Shown here piece after piece: positions 16,698 through 25,753 of a stretch of DNA of 64,000 nt. Position 1 is the first letter of the stretch. The number at the start of each line of letters is the position of its first letter. The DNA is taken from positions 1 to 64,000 of IMG/VR virus record IMGVR_UViG_3300017917_004426; one strand, written 5' to 3'. The DNA comes from a virus. Under the pieces are notes generated by a model that saw only the letters and a program-made list of their open reading frames with translations, was not told the origin of the DNA and did not search any database. Both the position numbers and the translations under genes were made by a program.

Positions 16698-19600
16698 ATG
16701 GCTATTCAACTAGACGGCACAACAGGCATTTCAACAACTGGCAACATTGTTGCTGATGGCTCTCTTACAGTTGGAACTTTTGCGCCAAGTTCGTTGAGTG
16801 CTCCAGGTAACGTAACTGGAGCAAACTTAAATACTAGCGGGCAATTAAGCGTGGGTGGAAACGCCATTGTTGCTGGTGATTTAACAGTTACTGGTAATGC
16901 TTCGTTAAGTGGTAATATTGTTGGTGACAAAATTACCAACGGTACCACATCTGTAGAAATTCAAACTCCTAACGGTAATGCCAATATCACAATTGGCGGA
17001 ACATCAAATGTGGCAGTGTTTTCTACAACTGGTGCTTTTATTACTGGTGTTGTGAGTGCAAACGGAAATATCACAGGCGGTAATATAAATGCAGCAGGTT
17101 TGAGTTTGAGTTCAAATGTTGTATCTGCATTGAATTCAACCAGCGACATCACAACCACTGCCAATATCTCTGGCGGCAATTTGTCAGGTACCAACATAGT
17201 TGGTACGTTGACCACTGCCAGTCAAACCAACATCACTTCAGTTGGCACACTTGGCAGTTTAAGTGTGTCTGGTAACACAACAAGTGGTAATCTTATCACC
17301 TCAGGAGTGTATAACTCTGCTGGAAACAGTTCAGTATTTTTTCAAAACAATAATACAAATTCTGCTAATGTTGTTGTGTCTCAAGCAGGCGCAAACGGCA
17401 GTATTGTTATTAGAATAGGCGAAAGCACAGTAACACCTGGTACATTTGGATTGTTTGCAAACGGAGTCATTGCAACCACCAGCAATCTTACTGGTGCAAA
17501 CATTTCAACTGGTGGAGTGGTCAGTGCTTCGGGCAATATCACTGGGGGCAATTTAAATGCAGCAGGTTTGAGTTTGAGTTCAAATGTTGTGTCTGCACTC
17601 AACTCAACTTCTAATATTACTACCACCGCCAACGTTCAAGCAAATTATTTTGTTGGAACATTTGCTGGTAATATTTCAGGTAACATCACTGCTCCAGGTT
17701 CAAACACACAAGTTGTTTTCAACAATGATGGAAACGCTGCTGCATCATCAGCATTCACATTTAATAGTACCTCCAATGTTGTCAGCGTATTTGGTAACGT
17801 AATTGGCAACAATATTTTGGCCAACAGTGTAATCAGTGCTACTGGCAATATAATTTCTAACACAGGCCTGTATGTAGGTGCTGGTGCTACCACCAGTGGA
17901 TTGACCAATCCAATCATTGTGGCAGAAGCCACTGGACTTGCTTATGTTCAGGTAGCAGCAAGAAACACAGCCAATACTGGGTCTGCTGACATGGTTACTT
18001 ACGCTGACAACGGCGATGATACCAGAGCCTGGACAGACATGGGCATGGCTGGTTCAGGATTCAATGACACCGCATATACTATAACCAATGCCAACGACGG
18101 CTATGTGTTTGTGCAAGGCAATGCTGACGGTACAGGTGGCAATTTGGTATTGGCCACAGGCAATCTTGGCAATGCGGCAGACATTGTGTTTGCCACAGGC
18201 GGTTTCCTTGATGCCAACGAAAAAATGCGTTTTATCAACGCAACTGGACAGTTTTGGATTGAAACAGCCACAAATGCAACCAGTGCCACAAGCGGGGCTT
18301 TGAAAGTTAGTGGTGGCGCTGGCATTGCTGGCAATGCGTATGTGGGTGGATTAATTTCAGCTGCCGGTAATGTTACTGGTGGCAACTTGTCTGGTACAAG
18401 TATTACAGGATCTGTGGTTAGTGCAAGTGGTACCATTACTGGTGGTAATTTGGCCACAGGTGGCACTGCATCAGCAGGTGGCAACATCACTGGTGCCAAT
18501 ATCTTAACTGGTGGATTGATTTCAGCCGCAGGCAACATTACCGGTGGTAACATTTTAGGTGGGGCGAATGTTAATGCTACATCATTAACTGGTACAACAG
18601 TAAGTGTAAGTGGCAACATTACTGGCGGTAATATCAGCAGTGTGGCTAACATCACTGGTGGCAATGTCAACACCAACAAAATTGTTGGCACTGCACTTAC
18701 ATTAATATCAACTGGCGATTTAACGCTTAGTACTACCGGTAATATTAATGCCAATAACGAATATATTAACAATGTTCCATCACCAGTTCAAGATGGCGAT
18801 GCAGTCAACAAACTGTATGTTGACGGATTGGTAACAACTGGATTTGCTTTCCATCAGCCAGTTTATGCTGCTACAAACACCACATTGGCTAGTGCCACAG
18901 GTGGTACAATTACATATACTCAACCCAATGGCGCAGGTAACGGTATTGGTGCCACACTCACAACCACTGGATCATTCAACTTAATTGATACAGCCAATAT
19001 TCAAACCATTGGTACTAGAGTATTGGTCAAAGACGAAGGCAATGCAGTGTACAATGGTGTGTATACTTGGGCTAACTCTACAGCCATTGTTCGTTCAACT
19101 GACACTGACGAGTATGGTGCAGACAGCACCCAGGCATTGAGTCTTAATGACTACTTCTTTGTACAGAGTGGTAATGTCAACGCAGGATCAGCATACATCG
19201 TGAGTGCGCCAGCAGGTACTATTACATTTGGCACCTCAAATATTACATTTGCTCAATTCAGCAGTTCACAAGTTTACACTGCCAATACCTCAGCGGGTAT
19301 TAGTCTCAATGGCACAGTGATCAACGCATTGGTTGACAACGTTACCACAGCATTTAGTAGTGGTAATATTGTGGTTAAAACTGGTGCTCAACTCACAACA
19401 CCAAACATTGGTGCAGCCACAGGTACCAGTTTGAGCACAACTGGCAACGTTACTGGTGGTAATATTCTTACTGGTGGAATTGTAAGTGCAACAGGCAACA
19501 TTACAGGAAATTACTTTTTTGGTAATGGATCCCAACTCACAGGTATTGATGCTACAAGTATTCAGAATGGCACATCAAACGTTCGAGTGGTAAGTTCAGG

Positions 19601-20750
19601 CGGCAACGTTGCAGTCAGCATAGGCGGTACAAGCAATGTGGCTGTGTATGCTACCACAGGTGAATATGTAACTGGTTTGATAAGTGCCAGCGGTAACATT
19701 ACCGGTGGTAATTTATTGACTGGTGGATTAATCAGTTCAACTGGAAACATTACCAGTGCTGCTAACGTAGCAGGCGCCAATGTGATTTCTACTGGTTTGG
19801 TCACAGCCACCGGCAACATTGTGACTACTGCCAACGTGTCTGGCGGCAATGTGCTGAGTTCAGCATTGATTCAAGGTGTCACATTGAGTGCCAGTGGCAA
19901 CGTGAACGGCGCCAATATAACCACAGCAGGATTAATAAGTGCCACTGGCAACATTACAGGCTCAAATATTCTAACTGGTGGCCTGGTCAGTGCCACAGGT
20001 AATATTACCAGTGCTGCTAATATTGCAGGTGGTAACGCAATTATTACAACTTTGGTGCAAGGCACGACACTATCTGCTACAGGTAACGTTAATACAGTGG
20101 GCATAGTTGGTACTGGTAACATCTCTACAACTGGTAATATCTCTGGTGGCAACTTGTTGGCAGCAGGTTTGAGTTTGAGTTCAAACGTATTGAGTGCTAT
20201 TAACTTAACAAGCACTATTATCACAACTGCTAACATTACTGGTGGTAATTTGAGTGTTGGCACTGGTACAATCACTGGTGGTAACATTGTCAACTCGAAC
20301 GCCAATGGTGTTGGTAATATTGGAAGTGCAACCGTTTACTTCAATACTGTTTTTGCTAAAGCCACATCAGCACAATATGCTGACTTGGCAGAAAGTTATG
20401 CTGCTGATGCAGAATATTCACCAGGTACTGTGTTGACATTTGGCGGCACAAAGGAAGTCACTATTTCAACTGCGTCTAGCGACGCTAGAGTGGCCGGTGT
20501 TGTGTCTACTAACCCAGCTCATGTAATGAATGCGGGACTAGATGTTGAGCATGTGGCGGTAGTGGCTCTTACAGGTCGTGTGCCAACTAGTGTTGTGGGC
20601 ACAGTACGCAAAGGAGACATGATGGTATCAGGCGGCAACGGCTATGCACAGGCATGTGCTACACCTGCTATGGGCACTGTAATTGGCAAGGCGCTTGAAG
20701 ACTTTGACGGTGAGTCTGGTGTTATTGAGATTGTTGTTGGTAGATTATAA
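16698..20750 (+). CDS. Large tail-fibre protein with conserved C-terminal processing/knob domain
   Basis: 1,350 residues. The N-terminus IQLDGTTGISTTGNIVADGS leads into GN-rich shaft repeats (three AAGLSLSSN units) and module B near residues 690-910. The last about 140 residues (SAQYADLAESYAADAEYSPG, FGGTKEVTIST, RVAGVVSTNPAHVMN, ALTGRVPTSVVGTVRKGDMM, GTVIGKALE) form a distinct domain found at the C-terminus of many marine T4-like fibres. Its order (ADLAE, G-x-V, RVAGVVST) is reminiscent of Peptidase_G2-like self-processing chaperone domains; that link is inference. It ends the fibre cluster and converges on the Nudix gene, with the two stops overlapping by six bases. Confidence 0.78.
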   Translation: MAIQLDGTTGISTTGNIVADGSLTVGTFAPSSLSAPGNVTGANLNTSGQLSVGGNAIVAGDLTVTGNASLSGNIVGDKITNGTTSVEIQTPNGNANITIGGTSNVAVFSTTGAFITGVVSANGNITGGNINAAGLSLSSNVVSALNSTSDITTTANISGGNLSGTNIVGTLTTASQTNITSVGTLGSLSVSGNTTSGNLITSGVYNSAGNSSVFFQNNNTNSANVVVSQAGANGSIVIRIGESTVTPGTFGLFANGVIATTSNLTGANISTGGVVSASGNITGGNLNAAGLSLSSNVVSALNSTSNITTTANVQANYFVGTFAGNISGNITAPGSNTQVVFNNDGNAAASSAFTFNSTSNVVSVFGNVIGNNILANSVISATGNIISNTGLYVGAGATTSGLTNPIIVAEATGLAYVQVAARNTANTGSADMVTYADNGDDTRAWTDMGMAGSGFNDTAYTITNANDGYVFVQGNADGTGGNLVLATGNLGNAADIVFATGGFLDANEKMRFINATGQFWIETATNATSATSGALKVSGGAGIAGNAYVGGLISAAGNVTGGNLSGTSITGSVVSASGTITGGNLATGGTASAGGNITGANILTGGLISAAGNITGGNILGGANVNATSLTGTTVSVSGNITGGNISSVANITGGNVNTNKIVGTALTLISTGDLTLSTTGNINANNEYINNVPSPVQDGDAVNKLYVDGLVTTGFAFHQPVYAATNTTLASATGGTITYTQPNGAGNGIGATLTTTGSFNLIDTANIQTIGTRVLVKDEGNAVYNGVYTWANSTAIVRSTDTDEYGADSTQALSLNDYFFVQSGNVNAGSAYIVSAPAGTITFGTSNITFAQFSSSQVYTANTSAGISLNGTVINALVDNVTTAFSSGNIVVKTGAQLTTPNIGAATGTSLSTTGNVTGGNILTGGIVSATGNITGNYFFGNGSQLTGIDATSIQNGTSNVRVVSSGGNVAVSIGGTSNVAVYATTGEYVTGLISASGNITGGNLLTGGLISSTGNITSAANVAGANVISTGLVTATGNIVTTANVSGGNVLSSALIQGVTLSASGNVNGANITTAGLISATGNITGSNILTGGLVSATGNITSAANIAGGNAIITTLVQGTTLSATGNVNTVGIVGTGNISTTGNISGGNLLAAGLSLSSNVLSAINLTSTIITTANITGGNLSVGTGTITGGNIVNSNANGVGNIGSATVYFNTVFAKATSAQYADLAESYAADAEYSPGTVLTFGGTKEVTISTASSDARVAGVVSTNPAHVMNAGLDVEHVAVVALTGRVPTSVVGTVRKGDMMVSGGNGYAQACATPAMGTVIGKALEDFDGESGVIEIVVGRL
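18765..19430 (+). repeat. Duplicated fibre module B, copy 2
   Basis: Partner of 14460-15120 with the same residue order; differences are mostly conservative (HPPVFATTNTDLAT versus HQPVYAATNTTLAS). Confidence 0.85.
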
Positions 20751-21239
20751 ACTGGTCAATTCTGTGCGCTCTACAGAAACCAATTTTTGTTGAACAGCGT
20801 CAATGTTTACAGTGTTCCACAATCCAGGATGCATGGGCTTGGGCCATACGCCGGCTTGAATCCATGCATGTCCAATGTGCTCGTCATTTAGCACAGGCAC
20901 AAATTCTCTATCTAATACACAAACCCAAGTGTGATATTCAAACACACCATCTGCTGATGTAAACTTTTCTAACGGCACAAGTCTGTGATATTCAGGAAAA
21001 TGCCCTAATTCTTCCATGCATTCTCTTTCCATACCACCTAACAACGTTTCGCCTGATTCAACCTTGCCCCCAGGCAAGCCCCAGGTTTCTGGATGCTTGG
21101 TATCATTGCGTAGCAGATACAGGTAACGGCCCGTACTCCGGGATAAAAACCAAACGCCTACTGCTTTTACAGTACTAAACTCCAGGCTCCGGGTGGGTAG
21201 ACTCCTTGATAACTTTTTATCCATTGTTGACCAGTCCAT
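20745..21239 (-). CDS. Nudix hydrolase
   Basis: 164 residues. Residues 58-79 form a complete Nudix box: G58-x5-E64-x7-R72-E73-x2-E76-E77-x-G79 (GGKVESGETLLGG, then MERECMEELG). It would hydrolyse a nucleoside diphosphate linked to another group, such as an oxidised dNTP, a sugar nucleotide or capped RNA; the substrate cannot be told from sequence. The longest frame overlaps the end of the gp15 gene by 73 bases; M6 at 21224 is an alternative start. It follows gp14-gp15 on the same strand and may be translated from that message. Confidence 0.85.
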   Translation of the reverse strand: MDWSTMDKKLSRSLPTRSLEFSTVKAVGVWFLSRSTGRYLYLLRNDTKHPETWGLPGGKVESGETLLGGMERECMEELGHFPEYHRLVPLEKFTSADGVFEYHTWVCVLDREFVPVLNDEHIGHAWIQAGVWPKPMHPGLWNTVNIDAVQQKLVSVERTELTSL

Positions 21240-22585
21240 TCATATTGTGTACCAGTAGTTATGTTTGTAACATACTGAGTGGCAGTTTCGTCGGCAGCCA
21301 CAAATACCACACGCCAGCGTGTGCCATTCCACTCAATGATGTCGTTGGCATAAGCAATCAATGGCTGTCCACCTGTACCGTCCCAAGCATTGGGGTTATC
21401 GACGTTGTCCCAATTGCCGGTATCCTCAGTCAATAAATATCTAACACCCACCACAGGTGCGGGCAATCCAGTGCCGGGCCCGCTGGCCAATGGATTGATA
21501 ATAGCATCAATTGGTGCCAGGGTGTTTTGTGGTGCTGTGTCTGGGTCGGGAGTAAAAATTACCAATCTGTCATCGTCGGGGTTGATCACTATGGTACCAA
21601 CAATAGGATTGGCAGTATCTGGTGCGGCTATCGGGGGACGATTCAGTCTAATTTGGCTGATACCAGGACGCAACACGCCATATGCTGAAATCACAGCAGG
21701 CCACAGTAGTGGTGAATCGGCCACAATAGCAGTGGGATCTAAATCTTCATAGCCACCATTGGGCACAATTGTAGGGTTGTATAACACTTGAATCTGATTG
21801 TCAATCACAACCAGTTTATAGTTCCATGGTGTGAACATTTGTCTTGTGCCCAACAACAAGTCATTGTTGGTGATAGCATCGATAGCATCACCGCTGGCAT
21901 CAAAAATACCAGCAATAATTCTTTCTACCACACCCAGTTTCTTGATTTTAGCCGGTGACGAAATCCATATTGGCATGGAAAATTTGATGCTGGCAATATC
22001 AATGGGATTTTCTGTGCCCATTGGTATGGTTCTTGAACTCCATGATAACTGATCCAAATATAACACACTCAAACTTGACCAGTCAATGTAGTTGTCAGTG
22101 CTTTGTAATTCCAGTGAAGGATTGAACAGTGTTAAAATCTGTTCGAGTATTTGCAATTTCTGATTGGTGTTAGAAGTCCAAATGTCCAAAGTGACACTGA
22201 GCTTGTAAGGCACAGGCATCAAGCGTTCGATAGTAAACGCATTGCCTTGTGTGGTCTCGTAAGTTTCGGTGTTGGAATCATAAGTGCGTTGGCGCACACT
22301 GAATCGGTCTACAAATGTGGGATCTTGAATGCGCGGACGATCATATTCAAGATTGTTGATGTAGAACGTCATTAGCGGTGTTGATGGTAATGAACTTGCA
22401 GAGTTTTCTTGAATGATGGTTTGAGCATTGCGACTGGCATCACCATAGCGCACAGGCACACGCAACAGGGTGGCTTTATTCACTCCGTCGGTTTCATTGC
22501 CATACTCAACTTGGAACCCTGAAAAAATTCTGGTAAATTGCAGTAGGAACCTGCGTATTTGTGCATCGTAAAAAAATTGTTGCAT
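21167..22585 (-). CDS. gp15: Tail sheath stabilizer/completion protein, gp15-like
   Basis: 472 residues, longer than T4 gp15 (272). The order matches gp15. It opens FFYDAQIRRFLLQFTRIFSG, then has RVPVRYGDASR, a P-L-M-T-F-Y strand, and RLMPVPYKLSVTLDIWTSNT, followed by QKLQILEQILTLFNPSLEL. Later comes the WSSRTIP...IKFSMPIWISSPA strand pair. gp15 caps the tail end and contacts the neck. The C-terminal extension (about residues 270-472) contains P-rich linkers and a W-rich IIEWNGTRWRVVF module not in T4 gp15. It starts 2 bases after gp14, an expected neck/tail-terminator pair. Confidence 0.85.
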   Translation of the reverse strand: MQQFFYDAQIRRFLLQFTRIFSGFQVEYGNETDGVNKATLLRVPVRYGDASRNAQTIIQENSASSLPSTPLMTFYINNLEYDRPRIQDPTFVDRFSVRQRTYDSNTETYETTQGNAFTIERLMPVPYKLSVTLDIWTSNTNQKLQILEQILTLFNPSLELQSTDNYIDWSSLSVLYLDQLSWSSRTIPMGTENPIDIASIKFSMPIWISSPAKIKKLGVVERIIAGIFDASGDAIDAITNNDLLLGTRQMFTPWNYKLVVIDNQIQVLYNPTIVPNGGYEDLDPTAIVADSPLLWPAVISAYGVLRPGISQIRLNRPPIAAPDTANPIVGTIVINPDDDRLVIFTPDPDTAPQNTLAPIDAIINPLASGPGTGLPAPVVGVRYLLTEDTGNWDNVDNPNAWDGTGGQPLIAYANDIIEWNGTRWRVVFVAADETATQYVTNITTGTQYEWTGQQWIKSYQGVYPPGAWSLVL

Positions 22586-22587
22586 GT

Positions 22588-23946
22588 TTATCTTGAAAAA
22601 GGTGGCGGTGGGTTAGGTGGCAAAAAGCCGCCTTGGTCCCCGTTGTCTGCTTTGGGTTTGAGAGCCTGACTCAAACTCTGACGCTGTGGTATAGCACCCA
22701 AGTCAGTGGTATTGGTAGTGTATGTATTGTTCACAAAGCCTGAGCGTTGAGTTTGATTGGTTGGTCCATTGTCTAATTGTGTTCTGACTTTTTCTTCAAT
22801 CTTGATCCACATACGACCGTTGAAACGGAACAGTCTGTTGGGCTTGTAATCCAATCTCAAACAGTAATCTCCAGCCACTGGATTTGGCGGGAAAGTTACA
22901 CCTGGAGTAACAGGCAAGCCGTTGGGAGCCTTGCCATCACCAGTGAGATAGCCCGCAGTGTATCCATCTGCTCGTGGTGTGACATTCATACCACCTTGTG
23001 TGCCATCCACGGTGGTGCCACCCATGGTGTACAAACTGCTGGGGTTGGCAGGTTGACCATTTTCTAAAGTAGCCACAACATAAAACTTTTCAACATCATA
23101 GCCACTTAGTGGCACTTCCACATTGGCCTGCGCAAGAATATCGTCATTGATCTGTTGATCTTTGGGACGAGTACTCTGCATGTCTGATATTGTAGGTGGA
23201 GTATATTCACGCCAGAATTCAGTGTTGGTAATGTCTGTGCCAGCAGGTGTGTTCTTGATGGCTTGATAATAAACATCGCCATAGTTTACAATGCTGCCAC
23301 CAGGATAGAAATCGCCCGGATCCCAGATGTATTCAGCCACAAAAGGCTTGTTTAAAATGTTGCTGTATTCTTGTGCGTTTGTGAGTGGTGTGGCTTTCAC
23401 ACGCCACAAGTGCGGCAACCAAGTTTGGCTAAAACCTTCTGACGCAAAGTTGGCATCTTGAATCACATAGTATCTGGGCAGGGCCAGCGGCAAGGCCGGA
23501 TTCAACGGATTGTAATCTTTCAAATTTGGCACTTCAATCACATCACCGTTCATGAGCTTGCGACCAAATGTGTCAATCATGTCGTTGTAGTGAAAAGTGA
23601 TGAACAGTGTGTCAGAGTTTAGGAATAATCCAAATTGTGTTAGGTCAAAGTCCACATCCTGCACACGATAAACACCGCGCATGACGTAAATGTCTGGATC
23701 GTAAATTCTGTCGCGATTTTCCAGCAACAGCAAGTCTTGTATGTTTAATGGACTTTGTGTGTCATAAATGGGCTGTGTGACGTCATAGTTGCCTGACAGC
23801 GCAGAGTCGTCGCCGCCAGTTTGCGGGCCCAGGTATTTGTGAACGTAGATATCCAAGCCGCCCACAGTGTACATTTCACTGATGGTACGATCCATGAATT
23901 GATAGTCTCGTGTGCGATTTGGGCGGTATAAACTTAGGCGTGGCAT
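22588..23946 (-). CDS. gp14: Neck protein gp14-like
   Basis: 452 residues, longer than T4 gp14 (256). The opening RPNRTRDYQFMDRTISEMYT, then GGLDIYVHKYLG, LLLENRDRIYDPDIYVMRGV and DFDLTQFGLFLNSDTLFITF match the gp14 family of T4-like marine phages. GDVIEVPNLKDY and YYVIQDANFASEGFSQTW continue the match. gp14 joins gp13 in the head-tail neck. The C-terminal 200 residues are an insertion-rich tail (YNGDVYYQAIKN-like segment, then P-rich end). Its TAAATA box lies six bases before the ATG with no Shine-Dalgarno, so a leaderless late mRNA is predicted. gp13 is encoded separately on the other strand at 25775. Confidence 0.88.
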   Translation of the reverse strand: MPRLSLYRPNRTRDYQFMDRTISEMYTVGGLDIYVHKYLGPQTGGDDSALSGNYDVTQPIYDTQSPLNIQDLLLLENRDRIYDPDIYVMRGVYRVQDVDFDLTQFGLFLNSDTLFITFHYNDMIDTFGRKLMNGDVIEVPNLKDYNPLNPALPLALPRYYVIQDANFASEGFSQTWLPHLWRVKATPLTNAQEYSNILNKPFVAEYIWDPGDFYPGGSIVNYGDVYYQAIKNTPAGTDITNTEFWREYTPPTISDMQSTRPKDQQINDDILAQANVEVPLSGYDVEKFYVVATLENGQPANPSSLYTMGGTTVDGTQGGMNVTPRADGYTAGYLTGDGKAPNGLPVTPGVTFPPNPVAGDYCLRLDYKPNRLFRFNGRMWIKIEEKVRTQLDNGPTNQTQRSGFVNNTYTTNTTDLGAIPQRQSLSQALKPKADNGDQGGFLPPNPPPPFSR

Positions 23947-23952
23947 AGTGTA

Positions 23953-23958
23953 TATTTA
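23953..23958 (-). promoter_or_regulatory. Late-promoter-like TAAATA box for gp14-gp15
   Basis: Minus-strand TAAATA, six bases, ATG 23946. Predicted +1 is 23947, a one-base leader. The box occurring on this strand at a known late gene supports its promoter role. Confidence 0.65.
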
Positions 23959-23966
23959 TGGGCAGG

Positions 23967-23995
23967 TTGACCAATAAATCCTGATCTGCTACAAT
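23967..23995 (+). promoter_or_regulatory. Sigma70-type promoter TTGACC-N17-TACAAT
   Basis: -35 TTGACC (23967-23972), 17-base spacer, -10 TACAAT (23990-23995). The expected +1 at about 24002 is one base before ATG 24003, and no Shine-Dalgarno is present. Divergent from the late box of gp14. Confidence 0.75.
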
Positions 23996-24002
23996 TGGCA
24001 TT

Positions 24003-24281
24003 ATGAAAGTGGTAAAACTCAATCGCAGATTCAAACAATTTAGGGAAAACGGGCACACCGTTGCCCTGCGTTTTCCCTACTACACCCCCGACGTTGACAG
24101 GGTAGAGAACATAGTTAAACAACGACTGGGTGGCGCAGGCTACGATCGCCAAGCAGATTGGTGCAGTTATTTTGGTGCCGCAAACGGGCACTCAGACCGT
24201 AAAACTTTTTGGATCACATTCCGCAGGGAGTCTGATCTTACTTTAGTATTACTTTCTGCCAACTTGACCAAAAATTCCTGA
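24003..24281 (+). CDS. Small basic early protein, unknown function
   Basis: 92 residues beginning MKVVKLNRRFKQFRENG, rich in Arg/Lys, then TVALRFPYYTPDVDRVENIV and ADWCSYFGAANGHSD. No known family recognised. A host-type promoter directly in front implies expression early in infection, and the start appears leaderless. Small basic early proteins of phages often target host machinery, but nothing in this sequence proves that. The stop codon lies within the spacer of the next promoter. Confidence 0.65.
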   Translation: MKVVKLNRRFKQFRENGHTVALRFPYYTPDVDRVENIVKQRLGGAGYDRQADWCSYFGAANGHSDRKTFWITFRRESDLTLVLLSANLTKNS

Positions 24282-24292
24282 CGTGCTATAAT
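24264..24292 (+). promoter_or_regulatory. Sigma70-type promoter TTGACC-N17-TATAAT
   Basis: -35 TTGACC (24264-24269), 17-base spacer, perfect -10 TATAAT (24287-24292); expected +1 near 24299 gives a 21-base leader with AGGAG before ATG 24320. Spacer sequence resembles that of the promoter at 23967 (both contain an ATTCCTGA/AATCCTGAT-like stretch), suggesting duplication. Confidence 0.85.
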
Positions 24293-24319
24293 ACACACTT
24301 GTTCACTACAGGAGTCTGT

Positions 24320-24607
24320 ATGAAAAAGGCAGCAAATTTTGTTGCAAAGTACTCTACTGCCAACAAGTCTAAGGCTGTTCTGCCCTATGACAGAATAAAA
24401 GCCACAGAAAAATGGCTGGAGTACAGTCTGGACATTGTTGACATGAATAAAATTTTAATGACGTCAGACTTTAACACCAAATGGCAGTTAATGGAGGCTT
24501 TAGACATTGCAGAGCGCAAACGCAAATACATGTATAATCACAAAAACTTTAACCTCAAACGTGCCATGCAATTGTTTGAATTGTGCAAAGATTTACCTGT
24601 AAAATAA
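24320..24607 (+). CDS. Small early protein, unknown function
   Basis: 95 residues from ATG 24320, chosen for its AGGAG Shine-Dalgarno seven bases upstream and because an in-frame TTG at 24299 would sit on +1. Lys-rich, helical (IKATEKWLEYSLDIVDMNKI; WQLMEALDIAERKRKYMYNH), no membrane segment or cysteine motif. Not recognised. Cotranscribed with the next gene, 12 bases downstream. Confidence 0.65.
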   Translation: MKKAANFVAKYSTANKSKAVLPYDRIKATEKWLEYSLDIVDMNKILMTSDFNTKWQLMEALDIAERKRKYMYNHKNFNLKRAMQLFELCKDLPVK

Positions 24608-24619
24608 GTAAGGACACAC

Positions 24620-25753
24620 ATGAGCACCACATTTAAAATCAAACTGTTGAACCCCCGCAGTTCTGACACCAACATTCTGGGCCTGGAGCCAACCTGGCAC
24701 ATTCAGCCCACTGAGTACCGTGCTAGTAGGTTGAGCAAAGCATTTTCTTGGTACAACTATTTCTACGGCAAAAAAGATGCCCGGGACATGATTGTGAACT
24801 ATTTGGAAGCACATGATCGCAGGGCAGATGTGCGACTGCTCAAAGGCATTCCAGATTCAGCAATTCGTTTAACCACAGGTTGGCTGTGCCGCATGACCAT
24901 GGTGGGCTTGGAACTTTCTGATGCTGAACAGGTAAAACTGCAAAGGCAACTGAGAGAAATACTGGACAGCAAGCAGACTGAAGTCACAGAAGTTGTAGAA
25001 GAGCCTGTGACAAACAAGCCCAACATCCAGGATCGACTGCGTGAAAAAGCGTCAGAGTGCAATGGCGAACTGGACGGCATGTTTGACGAGTTCATGTTGA
25101 GCGGCGCCAAAATGACTGCGGACTTCAAACCTGTCACAATCATGCGTGGATTGAATGTAGCACCGCAAATGATCAGCCAAATTGCTGACAACTGGAAACG
25201 CAAACTCTCAGAGTTTGAAGCAGTAGCGGAAGGCAAGGACCCGCAACTGGTGGAAGCATACAGCCATCTTTCCAAAATACAACTGCGGAATGTTGTGAAG
25301 TTTTGCGAAGCAGTGGTAAATGACTGTGGTGCTTATGTGCAGATCAAGAAAGTGGAACGCAAGCCACGCAAAGTCAAGGCAGTACCACCAGAGAAACGTG
25401 CGGCCAAGTTCAAGATTCTCACAGAATTTGCTGAACTCAAACTCAAGAGCCAGCCCGCCGCAAGCCTTGTGGACAAAGCAGAAGCATGGTTGTATGACAG
25501 CAAAAAACGCAAACTGATCCACTTGGTTGCTGACAGCCATACACAGTCTTTCACAGTAAAAAATAACTCAATCATTGGATTTTCAACTGTGGAAACAGTG
25601 CAAAAAACTCTGCGCAAGCCAGCAGAACAACTCAAAGGCATCATAGGTGCAGGCAAGCCAGCCGCTCGCAAAGCATTCAAAGATATCAAAGCCACAGAAA
25701 CTGCTTGGAATGCTCGTGGCACAGAGAACTTGATCATCCTCAAGAGTTGGTAA
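24620..25753 (+). CDS. Conserved phage protein of unknown function
   Basis: 377 residues. The first half (FSWYNYFYGKKDARDMIVNY, RLTTGWLCRM) is helical. Residues about 230-377 are basic (KKVERKPRKVKAVPPEKRAA) followed by a beta-type region: AEAWLYDSKKRKLIHLVA, FTVKNNSIIGFSTVETVQ, KTLRKPAEQLK. The WLYDSKKRKL.........V......I.GF......KTLRKP pattern recurs in phage hypothetical proteins as I recall; no function is known. The stop codon TAA forms the start of the TAAATA box of the gp13 gene. Confidence 0.65.
   Translation: MSTTFKIKLLNPRSSDTNILGLEPTWHIQPTEYRASRLSKAFSWYNYFYGKKDARDMIVNYLEAHDRRADVRLLKGIPDSAIRLTTGWLCRMTMVGLELSDAEQVKLQRQLREILDSKQTEVTEVVEEPVTNKPNIQDRLREKASECNGELDGMFDEFMLSGAKMTADFKPVTIMRGLNVAPQMISQIADNWKRKLSEFEAVAEGKDPQLVEAYSHLSKIQLRNVVKFCEAVVNDCGAYVQIKKVERKPRKVKAVPPEKRAAKFKILTEFAELKLKSQPAASLVDKAEAWLYDSKKRKLIHLVADSHTQSFTVKNNSIIGFSTVETVQKTLRKPAEQLKGIIGAGKPAARKAFKDIKATETAWNARGTENLIILKSW

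Larger units (their letters stand above)
12376..20250 (+). repeat. Nine-copy AAGLSLSSN-type protein repeat in two fibre genes
   Basis: A unit of about 90 bases encoding (A)AGLSLS(S/G)NV(V/L)S followed by xLNSTSNITTTAN recurs near 12376, 13704, 13886, 14028, 14178, 15350, 17088, 17558 and 20160. Copies vary mainly at silent positions and at the residue after NVxS. These are in-frame protein repeats, not spaced direct repeats of a CRISPR. Confidence 0.8.

Noticed and set aside
12376-20250. Regularly recurring units resembling a CRISPR array
   Set aside because: The repeats are in-frame protein repeats of unequal spacing with synonymous differences, and the whole region is continuous coding sequence.
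5530-20750. Diversity-generating retroelement acting on the fibre genes
   Set aside because: No reverse transcriptase and no template/variable repeat pair with adenine-specific differences was seen; the duplications are ordinary module copies.
20745-23946. Assembly inversion explaining the minus-strand gp14-gp15-Nudix block
   Set aside because: The block has its own correctly oriented late box (23958-23953), tightly spaced neck genes and convergent stops that fit the flanks, so a natural inversion is simpler.
24799-25275. Minus-strand frame of 158 codons opposite the conserved protein at 24620
   Set aside because: Ser/Leu-rich antisense shadow of a well-formed plus-strand gene, with no start signal.
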